Source: Pseudomonadota bacterium
GTDB taxonomy: Bacteria > Desulfobacterota > Syntrophia > Syntrophales > UBA8958
DNA: 58,151 nt
Direction: 5' to 3'
Assembly: GCA_030057915.1 (NCBI GenBank)
Contig: JASGUC010000038.1
Span: forward strand, 1-58,151
This document shows positions 51,595 through 58,151 of this stretch, one piece after another (positions within the stretch are counted from its first letter, which is position 1; each line of letters begins with the position of its first letter). A program made the translations under genes and the position numbers. The notes under the pieces were generated by a model that saw nothing but the letters and a program-made list of their open reading frames with translations, did not search any database and was not told where the DNA came from.

Positions 51595-51690
51595 CCGCCG
51601 GCCGTTCCTGAAGATGCCCCATGCGCGGTTATGCCGCCGTGCTTGGCCGTTTGCCATAGGCGAGACGAAAAGTCCCCGGAACCTACAAGG

Positions 51691-54600
51691 ATGCCGTTAC
51701 TCCCGACGAATCCCTGGAAAGCCCTGAGAAGTGATTTTCAGTTGTTTTTGTTGGGAATCGTGGTGACGTCTCTGTTCTCTCTCCTTTATATCTTCGAACC
51801 CCCTTTTTTCCGTTTTCTCGAATTACGCTTCTACGACACGATCCTCAGGGAAAACCCCAGCGGCAGACCCGCGACGGACGTCCTCATCGTCGATATCGAT
51901 GAAGGCAGCCTTAAAGAGTTTGGTCAATGGCCCTGGCCTCGCTATCTGGTTGCGCGTCTGCTGAAGGCGATCCAGGAGCGCGGTCCCTCCGCCATCGGGG
52001 TGGACATGCTTTTTGCCGAGGAGGACCGGACATCGTTGGACGTCGTTCTCCGGCGGATCAGGAAAACCTACGGGGTCGCTCCGCCCATGGAGAATATGCC
52101 GCCGGTGGGCATGAATAACGACCGCCTGCTCTCGGAAACCCTGCGGAACGGCCCTTTCGTCCTCGCACGGAAATTCCTTTTCGATGACGGCATGGCATCT
52201 TCCGAGGAATGTGTCCTTCACCCGATTCCGCTCGCGATTCTCGGCGCACGGGGGGCCGATCCGAAAGATATGCCCTTTCACCCGGCGTCAGGGGTCGTCT
52301 GCAACCTGCCGATGTTCGACGCCGCGGTCGCCGCAAGCGGATTTATCAACGCGCCTTTCGATATTGATGGCCTGGTGAGGAGAATCCCCCTGATCATTCG
52401 GTACAATCCGGGCCATCGGGAGCCGGCGTTTTTTCCCAGCCTCGCTCTGGCCACGGTCATGAAGCGGAAGAACATCCGGCAGGCATCCGTCAGGATGAGC
52501 GCCGGCAAACCGTCCGAGATTCTCCTTGGGGATGTCGTCATCCCGGTGGACGGCATCGGCAACATGCTCATTCGTTATCTGGACAAGGAAAGGGCGTTCC
52601 CCTATATTTCCGCGGCGGACCTCCTTGCCGGACGCCTTCCCGAAGCGTCCATGAAGGGCAAGATCGTTTTCGTCGGCGCCTCCGCAACGGGCCTGGGAGA
52701 GAAGCGAACAACGCCCGTGCATCCGTTTTTGCCCGGGGTGGAAATCCACGCCACGGTCGCTCAGAATATCCTTCAGTCGCACTTTGTTCGACGGCCGTCA
52801 TGGATTTCGGGCCTGGAATTCTTTTTCATCCTTTTCGCCGGCCTTCTGACGACGATTCTGTTCATCAGGACACACGCGAAGTGGAGCCTTCTGCTCCTGC
52901 TGGCGCTATCCATCGGGCTGTGGTCCGTTTCGTGCTGGTCCTTCCGCGGCGAAGGGATCATCCTTTCCCCCCTGATTCCCCTTCTGACCGTTGCGACGAT
53001 CTTCTCTCTCTCGAGCCTATTGAAGTTCTGGAAATCGGAACGGGAGTTGCGTCGCAGTGAAAGTCAATATCGGTCCATCTTCGACAATGCCATTGAGGGG
53101 ATCTGCCAGATTACGCCCGAGGGCGGAATTGTCGCGGCTAACCCGGCCTTTGCGCGCATAATGGGATATGACTCAACGACGGATATGTTCGCGGCGATCA
53201 CCCATATTCAATCCCTTCGCTTCAAGAATCCGGATACGCCGGCGTATTTGTTTGGCGTGCTTGCCGACAATGGGGTCATCCGGGCCTTCGAGACGGAAAT
53301 CTATACGGGAAAGGGCAACAAGGTCTGGGTCTCCATTAATGCCAGTGCCACGAGGAGCAAGGAGAATCTGCCCCTGTACGAGGCGTCTATCGAGGACATC
53401 TCCGACAGGAAACGATCGGAAGAGGCGTTGAAGGAATCACGGCAACGACTTGCGGACATTATCGATTTTCTCCCCGACGCCACTCTGGTCATCGACAGGG
53501 ACGGCAGGGTGATCGCCTGGAACCGGGCCATGGAAACCCTCACGGGCGTCAGGAAAGAGGAGATGCTCGGGAAGGGGGACATGGAGTATGCCCTTCCCCT
53601 TCATGGCGAAAGGAGACCCCTCCTGATCGACCTGGCCCTTCATCCCGATCCGGAGATTGAAAGACAGTACGCCGCTGTCCGACAGGCGGGGGATCTCCTC
53701 TTCGGCGAGGCCCATGCCCTGGCTCTGTCTCACGACGACGTTCATCTGTCCTCCCTGGCCTCCGTATTGCGCAACTCCCAGGGCGAGGTTATCGGCGCCA
53801 TCGAGTGCCTCCGCAACGATACGGAGCGCAAGCGCCTGGAAGAGCGCCTCGCGCGGGCTGAAAAGATGGAGGCCTTGGGCGCCATGGCGGGGGGGGTGGC
53901 CCACGACCTGAACAATGTGTTGGGGGTATTGGTCGGCTATTCCGAGCTGATGCTCCTGAAGATACCGGAGGGAGATCCCCTGCGGCGGTATGCCGCCAAC
54001 ATTCTTCAGTCCGGCGAGAGAGGCGCCGCGATCATTCAGGATCTGCTCACCTTGGCCCGGAGAGGCGTGACGGTGGCGGATGTCGTCAATCTTAACCATG
54101 TGCTGTCCGCCTATTTCGAGACCCCCGATTTCGCAAAGCTGCGGGACGACCATCCTCAGGTGGCATTCATAAAGGACTTGGGCGACGATTTGATGAACAT
54201 CAAGGGGTCTTCCGTCCATCTGTCCAAAACGGTGATGAACCTCGTCGTCAATGCGGCGGAAGCGATGGCCGGACCGGGAGAGGTTGTCGTAAAAACCGAG
54301 AATTGTTATCTGGACGTCCCCATCCGGGGATATGACGACGTGAAGGAAGGGGATTACGTTGTCCTCTCCGTCTCCGACACCGGCCAGGGGATAGCGCCCC
54401 GGGACCTCGAAAAGATCTTCGAGCCCTTCTATACGAAAAAGACCATGGGAAAAAGCGGCACGGGACTGGGATTGGCGGTTGTCTGGGGGACCGTCAAGGA
54501 CCATGCGGGCTACATCGACGTGCGCAGCCAGGAGGGCGCGGGAAGCGTCTTCACGCTATATTTCCCGGCGACAAGGGAGGGACTGCCGGAAGACAAGCCG

Positions 54601-54999
54601 CGGGCCTCGATCGAGCAGTACCTGGGCGCGGGGGAGACGATACTGGTAGTGGACGACATGGAAGGACAAAGAGAACTTGCCGTCAGCATGTTGACCAGAC
54701 TGAATTACCGGGCCGTCGCCGTGTCCAGCGGCGAGGAAGCGGTTTCCTACCTGGCCTCCCACCCGGCGGATCTGATGCTCCTGGATATGATCATGGCGCC
54801 GGGAATGGACGGCCTGGAGACTTACCGGCGCGTCATGGCGATCAATCCCCATCAGAAGGCGGTTATTATCAGCGGCTACACGGAAACTGAGCGGGTTCGG
54901 GAGGTCCAGGCATTGGGCGCCGGAGGTTTCGTCAGGAAGCCCTATGCGCTGGAAAATCTTGGTCTGGCGATTCAAAAGGAGCTTTCCAAGGCATCGTGA
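51691..54999 (+). CDS. CHASE2-PAS-PAS hybrid histidine kinase with receiver
   Basis: 1,102 residues. A membrane anchor and a periplasmic CHASE2 domain (about 40-350: VDIDEGSLKEFGQWPWPR, VGASATGLGEKRTTPVHP) are followed by three membrane spans. Two PAS domains lie at about 455-580 and 595-720. The HisKA domain has phosphoacceptor His738 (GVAHDLNNVLG), and the ATPase has DTGQGIAPRDLEKIFEPF and GTGLGL. A C-terminal receiver has Asp1032 (LLDMIMAPGMDG). It should sense an envelope or periplasmic signal and pass phosphate internally to its receiver; no DNA-binding partner is adjacent. The start is uncertain: ATG 51691 has AAGG right before it, and ATG 51631 is in frame. Confidence 0.87.
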   Translation: MPLLPTNPWKALRSDFQLFLLGIVVTSLFSLLYIFEPPFFRFLELRFYDTILRENPSGRPATDVLIVDIDEGSLKEFGQWPWPRYLVARLLKAIQERGPSAIGVDMLFAEEDRTSLDVVLRRIRKTYGVAPPMENMPPVGMNNDRLLSETLRNGPFVLARKFLFDDGMASSEECVLHPIPLAILGARGADPKDMPFHPASGVVCNLPMFDAAVAASGFINAPFDIDGLVRRIPLIIRYNPGHREPAFFPSLALATVMKRKNIRQASVRMSAGKPSEILLGDVVIPVDGIGNMLIRYLDKERAFPYISAADLLAGRLPEASMKGKIVFVGASATGLGEKRTTPVHPFLPGVEIHATVAQNILQSHFVRRPSWISGLEFFFILFAGLLTTILFIRTHAKWSLLLLLALSIGLWSVSCWSFRGEGIILSPLIPLLTVATIFSLSSLLKFWKSERELRRSESQYRSIFDNAIEGICQITPEGGIVAANPAFARIMGYDSTTDMFAAITHIQSLRFKNPDTPAYLFGVLADNGVIRAFETEIYTGKGNKVWVSINASATRSKENLPLYEASIEDISDRKRSEEALKESRQRLADIIDFLPDATLVIDRDGRVIAWNRAMETLTGVRKEEMLGKGDMEYALPLHGERRPLLIDLALHPDPEIERQYAAVRQAGDLLFGEAHALALSHDDVHLSSLASVLRNSQGEVIGAIECLRNDTERKRLEERLARAEKMEALGAMAGGVAHDLNNVLGVLVGYSELMLLKIPEGDPLRRYAANILQSGERGAAIIQDLLTLARRGVTVADVVNLNHVLSAYFETPDFAKLRDDHPQVAFIKDLGDDLMNIKGSSVHLSKTVMNLVVNAAEAMAGPGEVVVKTENCYLDVPIRGYDDVKEGDYVVLSVSDTGQGIAPRDLEKIFEPFYTKKTMGKSGTGLGLAVVWGTVKDHAGYIDVRSQEGAGSVFTLYFPATREGLPEDKPRASIEQYLGAGETILVVDDMEGQRELAVSMLTRLNYRAVAVSSGEEAVSYLASHPADLMLLDMIMAPGMDGLETYRRVMAINPHQKAVIISGYTETERVREVQALGAGGFVRKPYALENLGLAIQKELSKAS

Positions 55000-55041
55000 G
55001 CCTCCGGCAAAAACCCGAAAACATTTATCGTCCCGGACGTG

Positions 55042-55120
55042 CATGGGCCTCCTGGCTCATAGCTCGTAGTTCGTGGCAGGAGGCCCATGGATTCCATCCA
55101 CGAGCTACGAGCTACGAGCT
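55042..55120. repeat. Overlapping inverted repeats after the kinase gene
   Basis: CATGGGCCTCCTG (55042-55054) pairs with its exact complement at 55077-55089. AGCTCGTAGTTCGTGG (55061-55076) pairs, one mismatch, with CCACGAGCTACGAGCT at 55098-55113. The arms interleave, so only one hairpin can form fully at a time. The gap from 55,000 to 55,765 holds no gene. Confidence 0.6.
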
Positions 55121-55406
55121 AACACGATGATCCGGACTCCGGTGAAAAGGCCTGCCGACGACGGCATGGCCGGGCGCATGGGGGAATCCCGGCAATGGCG
55201 ACCCGGGTGTCTCGATCCAGGGGCGATATTTCTTGACAAGCAAAAACAACCGATCTATATTCTCGCATCGAAAAGCGATGTCTATCCGTATAGCTCCATC
55301 TTCCATAAGCAGCAAGGGCAGCCCATTGCGGACGGCGCCACAGCTTCGGCAAACATCACATGAATCGTCATGATTGTCCGGCGTACGCGAACGATCAAAA
55401 AGGTTT

Positions 55407-55583
55407 AGGACCTTTGAAAAACGCCGTTTCGAGGAGCGCGAGCGACGAGAAATCCTAATCTTTGAAAAATGTCATTTCTAAGGAGCGAAGCAACCGAGAA
55501 ATCCTAAGATCCCTCATTACATTCGGGGCATGGATTTCTCCCTTCAGTCGAAATGACAAAAATGGCGGTTATTCAAAGCTCTC
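55407..55583. repeat. Composite family B and GATTTCTCCC repeats
   Basis: It starts AGGACCTTTGAAAAACGCCG, contains a second TTTGAAAAATG start, a GATTTCTCCCTTCAGTCG motif followed by AAATGACA, and ends near TTCAAAGCTCTC. GAGAAATCCTAA occurs twice inside. It appears to be nested or degenerate copies. Confidence 0.5.
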
Positions 55584-55765
55584 ATCGGACTTTGGACCTT
55601 GGACCTTATCCCAGTGGAAGCCGGAATACTGCTATTTCAAGGCGTTCCCGACCCCGGTATTTGCCGGGGCGACGAGAAGGCGTGGATATTCGAAGGGTTC
55701 GGTTTAGGGAAGTCGTGCGGGTGTAATTTCGCCAGGTAATGCAAAAACTTGCCAGAAAGGAGACG

Positions 55766-56221
55766 ATGAAAATGTTTGCGCCAAGAAAGATCCTCGTACC
55801 GACAGATTATTCAGCATACGCCGATAAGGCCCTGAGGCAGGCATTGGAGTTGGCAAAACAGTTCAATTCAAAGGTCTATCTGCTCCATGTGAATGATGTC
55901 ATCCGGGAATGCGTCGCGGATTACTGCGTCGATTATGCATCCTTGCAAAGAGTGAAAGAGGAGGTAGTGGAGGGAACCAAGCAGAGTATGCAGAAAGAGC
56001 TTGCAAAATTTGCGGAGTATAAGGATCTGGATGTGACCTTTGATATTAGGGAGGGCGACCCGGGCGGTGAGATACTGAAGGAGCAGCAAGACAAGGACAT
56101 AGACCTGATCGTGCTGGGCGCCCACGGCAAAACCGGCTTTATCAAACACTTGGTGATGGGGAATGTGGCAGAGAAGGTCGTCAGGGGCGCAAAATGTTCC
56201 GTTTTGCTCGTAAGGGAGTAG
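55766..56221 (+). CDS. Universal stress protein (UspA family)
   Basis: 151 residues. It has the UspA fold with KILVPTDYS near the start and the ATP-binding motif GAHGKTGFIKHLVMGNVAEK, that is G-x2-G-x9-G-(S/T/N). A Cys-containing stretch (RECVADYCVDYAS) in the middle is unusual. AAAGGAGACG lies before ATG 55766. Codon use is less GC-rich than most of the window. ATP-binding Usp proteins respond to starvation and stress; the exact role is unknown. It ends in a strong terminator. Confidence 0.93.
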   Translation: MKMFAPRKILVPTDYSAYADKALRQALELAKQFNSKVYLLHVNDVIRECVADYCVDYASLQRVKEEVVEGTKQSMQKELAKFAEYKDLDVTFDIREGDPGGEILKEQQDKDIDLIVLGAHGKTGFIKHLVMGNVAEKVVRGAKCSVLLVRE

Positions 56222-56238
56222 CGAAGGCGTGATGCCTT

Positions 56239-56272
56239 AGGGGGGGCGATTTTATATCTCCCCCCTTTTGTC
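56239..56272 (+). terminator. Intrinsic terminator of the uspA gene
   Basis: A run of seven G (56240-56246) pairs with six C (56260-56265) around a 13-base loop and is followed by TTTTGTCTTT. It also lies just past the stop of the convergent radical SAM gene. Confidence 0.75.
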
Positions 56273-56325
56273 TTTGTGACCGTCATTCTCGCCGCGGCGA
56301 CCGGGGAGCGCCGGCGCTCGCGTCG

Positions 56326-57267
56326 TCATTCCCAGGCAAAGGGGTCGTCCCGGTGGAAATCGGGAATTAGGTGGCGGTTGTCCACCTCCTGAACGAAGAG
56401 CTGGGAGAAGCCCAGCGCCAGGGCGTAATCCACGACCCGCCGGTATTCGTCCCGGCGAATCCGCCGGCCCAGCAGGGGATGGTGGCGGGCCTGGGCCGCC
56501 GGCGTATATTGGGACATGATGCTCAGCGGCATACGGTTGGAGACGGCGGCGCGGATGTCGTCCAGGACGGTGAAACTGTTTTCCAGGCATCCGGGGAGCA
56601 CGAGATGGCGGATGAGGAGCCCCCGGACGGCGACCCCCTCCCGCAGTTCGAGGTCGTCCCCCACCTGTCGTGCCATCTCCGTCAGGGCCGCCCGGGCATG
56701 GCGGCGATATTCCTCCGCCCCGGAAAAGACCCTGGCGAGGTCGTCGTCGCCATATTTCATGTCCGGCATATAGATCTCCACCCGCCCTTCCAGATTGCGT
56801 ATCGCCTCCAGAGACTCGTAGCCGCCGCAGTTATGGATATAGGGGATCGCAAGCCCCCGGCGACGGGCGATGTCCAGGGCGGCCATGATGGGGGGCGTCT
56901 GGTGGGTCGGCGTCACGGCGTCGATATTGTGGCATCCCCGGTCTTGGAGGTTAAGCATGACCTCCGCCAGTTCCTCCGGGGTCAGGACGCTGCCGGTGGT
57001 CTTCCGGCTGATCTGGTGATTCTGGCAGAAGATGCAGCGGAGATTGCAGGAGGAGAAGAAGACCGTCCCGGCGCCCCGACGCCCCGAAAGAGGAGGCTCC
57101 TCGCCGTAGTGGGGCATGGCGTCGCTAACGACGATTTCCGTCCCGAGGCCGCAAAAACCCCTTTCCCCGGACCGACGCTCTGCCCTGCACTCCCGGGGGC
57201 AGAGGACGCAGGGGGACATGAGCCGCTCCAGGCGTTCAAGGTCGGCATTCATTTTGGCATCGTCCAT
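56326..57267 (-). CDS. Radical SAM protein, PflA/AmmeMemoRadiSam-like
   Basis: 313 residues. Cys74, 78 and 81 form the radical SAM cluster (SSCNLRCIFCQNHQIS). An N-terminal four-Cys set (Cys20, 23, 27 and 39; CVLCPRECRAE and GFCG) probably binds a second cluster. Later motifs AVTPTHQTP and LVLPGCLENS fit the group related to pyruvate formate-lyase activase. Members often activate glycyl-radical or related enzymes, but no such enzyme is next to it. AGAGGAGG precedes ATG 57267. The longer frame to 57297 adds arginine-rich residues only. Confidence 0.85.
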   Translation of the reverse strand: MDDAKMNADLERLERLMSPCVLCPRECRAERRSGERGFCGLGTEIVVSDAMPHYGEEPPLSGRRGAGTVFFSSCNLRCIFCQNHQISRKTTGSVLTPEELAEVMLNLQDRGCHNIDAVTPTHQTPPIMAALDIARRRGLAIPYIHNCGGYESLEAIRNLEGRVEIYMPDMKYGDDDLARVFSGAEEYRRHARAALTEMARQVGDDLELREGVAVRGLLIRHLVLPGCLENSFTVLDDIRAAVSNRMPLSIMSQYTPAAQARHHPLLGRRIRRDEYRRVVDYALALGFSQLFVQEVDNRHLIPDFHRDDPFAWE

Positions 57268-57292
57268 CGGTCGCCTCCTCTGGCCGACTTTT

Positions 57293-57432
57293 GTCATTTC
57301 GACCGAAGGGAGAAATCTTTAACAAACTGCAATCTCCGGTGCATCGCGCCCCTTTGTTTCGGATCTGAGGGTCATGAGCCGAGACCCTTGAAATGCCGTC
57401 CCTTACACGATGAGACCCTTGCATAATGGCCT
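57293..57432. repeat. Repeat fragments upstream of the radical SAM gene
   Basis: GTCATTTCGACCGAAGG at 57293 is the inverse of the motif at 1,071 and 55,535. Two GAGACCCTTG starts lie at 57380 and about 57410, as in family B. The stretch 57,268-57,669 holds no gene that I can support. Confidence 0.5.
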
Positions 57433-57669
57433 CGAAACCCTCCATGAAACGATTACGGTCGCCCGCCGCTGTAATCGCCAGTTTGAATATCCCCCGAAAA
57501 CATCGATTCGGTGGTCCCCCCCCTTCTATCGCTTTTTTTACTTCCTTTAGTTCCTGAAAAATGGGCAAAAGATATTTCATTGTTTTTTGGCTTCTCTTAG
57601 CCCTTTGATTCCTCTGGTTTTTCTGGTTTCTTTGTCGTCACCATATCAGGGGGTGACGAGGCAAGGGAA

Positions 57670-57987
57670 GAGAAAAACCTGTTGTACCGTGCGTCCTGTT
57701 GGACAGAATTTGGCCTCGGGGTATGACCAAGGCGGGACTGAAGGCCGATTTGTGGCTGAAGGATGTCGCGCCCGGCACGGAGACGGAAATGGTTCAATCA
57801 TGATCGTTCCCGAGGGGAGGAATTCAAGGGCCGCTATTTTCCCGAACTTGGGGAAAAGCCAGAAATGGTCAAGCGGCTCCGCGACCTTGCAGCAAGAGGA
57901 CGGGTCAGCCTTCTCTATTCCGCAAGCGACAACGAATGCAATCAAGCCGTCGCCCTCAGGGAATACTTGCTCAATAGGAAGGAATAG
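57670..57987 (+). pseudogene. Frameshifted DUF488 (YeaO-like) gene
   Basis: One frame reads [10 protein letters not shown], then [11 protein letters not shown] (57699 to about 57782), which is the DUF488 core. The continuation, RKWFNHDRS...GRYFPELGEKPEM...GRVSLLYSASDNE...ALREYLL, is in the next frame up to 57987. The break lies at about 57782-57784, with one base too many or two too few. The beginning seems lost or shifted as well near 57,685-57,695 (YR then VLLDRIW need different frames). Intact DUF488 proteins are about 115-120 residues. It could be a sequencing error, but two breaks make decay likelier. Confidence 0.7.
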
Positions 57988-58029
57988 GAGACGACCGTTA
58001 CCCAGGCTGAAACGCCTCGTCGCAGCGAA

Positions 58030-58053
58030 CCTATGCCGGCGCGCCGGCATAGG
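58030..58053. repeat. Perfect 24-bp palindrome
   Basis: Positions 58030-58053 read the same on both strands (CCTATGCCGGCG and its complement). There is no loop, so in RNA it would fold with a tight turn. It lies 42 bases after the DUF488 pseudogene. The final 98 bases of the window show no gene. Confidence 0.6.
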
Positions 58054-58151
58054 TAAAGTACCTGAAATCATAGGTGGAATCGACGACGGTCAAAAAGTTT
58101 TGCCTCCGGAAATCACCCCCCTATTTCCCTGCGGCGCCAACTGGAAATGGC

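Noticed and set aside
57236..57580. 114-residue frame before the radical SAM gene
   Set aside because: It crosses repeat fragments, lacks a ribosome site and resembles no family; only its first 20 residues look protein-like.

Overview
The window looks like a chromosomal segment of a Gram-negative, strictly anaerobic bacterium, most likely a deltaproteobacterial (Desulfobacterota) lineage near the Syntrophales. The basis is a LolA / Tol-Pal-type envelope, several radical SAM and low-potential Fe-S proteins, a sodium-pumping decarboxylase beta/gamma pair, an acetate-type permease, a sigma-54 activator, and very GC-rich coding DNA with high third-position GC. The lineage is inferred from gene content and protein style, not from a marker gene. 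No rRNA, tRNA, phage or plasmid genes were seen.

Layout. 1-5 kb: a CpoB/YbgF-like lipoprotein faces a CtpA protease - TPR protein - lipoprotein operon. 5.3-9.3 kb: a compact operon of a KAS III-like ketosynthase, a stand-alone acyl carrier protein, a class I-like PHA synthase and a malonyl-CoA:ACP transacylase. 9.6-12.8 kb: a CorC/HlyC-type membrane protein, a small membrane protein, and a LexA repressor whose promoter carries an 18-bp operator. 12.7-19.4 kb: amino-sugar genes (GlmM, NagB-like, a PfkB kinase, a left-handed beta-helix protein) with MoaC, a PH-like membrane protein and a Fis-type regulator. 19.9-27.8 kb: YifB/ComM, a branched-chain aminotransferase, LolA, a glycogen-debranching enzyme and an NCS2-type permease. 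27.9-32.8 kb: decarboxylase beta and gamma subunits, an acetate permease and a divergent sigma-54 activator. 33-42.3 kb: a phosphoesterase, a GAF-GGDEF protein and a glycogen cluster (GT4/5 synthase, GH57 enzyme, and a 1,418-residue fusion of a GT3 glycogen synthase to a GT35 phosphorylase). 42.4-44.8 kb: an Fe-S protein, a DUF2905 protein and a KamA-type radical SAM enzyme. 45.2-49.8 kb: a 1,533-residue secreted protein ending in a dockerin. 50.5-55 kb: a FecR protein, an OmpA lipoprotein and a CHASE2 hybrid histidine kinase. 55.7-58 kb: UspA, a radical SAM protein and a frameshifted DUF488 pseudogene.

The genes between these blocks are separated by several families of small non-coding repeats. 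The clearest is a 104-105 bp element with 17-bp inverted ends, present three times, each time inside a 10-bp direct repeat (9 of 10 matching in the third copy). One copy sits at the 3' end of the sigma-54 activator and supplies its stop codon. A second family has perfect 15-bp inverted ends and brackets the lexA region. A third shares GAGACC(C/T)TTTG-type ends. A GC-rich repeat at 35.1-35.3 kb has CRISPR-like spacing.

The most promising candidates for something undescribed are the ketosynthase-ACP-PHA synthase-transacylase operon, which suggests polyester synthesis or acyl transfer fed from ACP rather than CoA; the fused glycogen synthase/phosphorylase; and the non-autonomous 10-bp-duplicating element.
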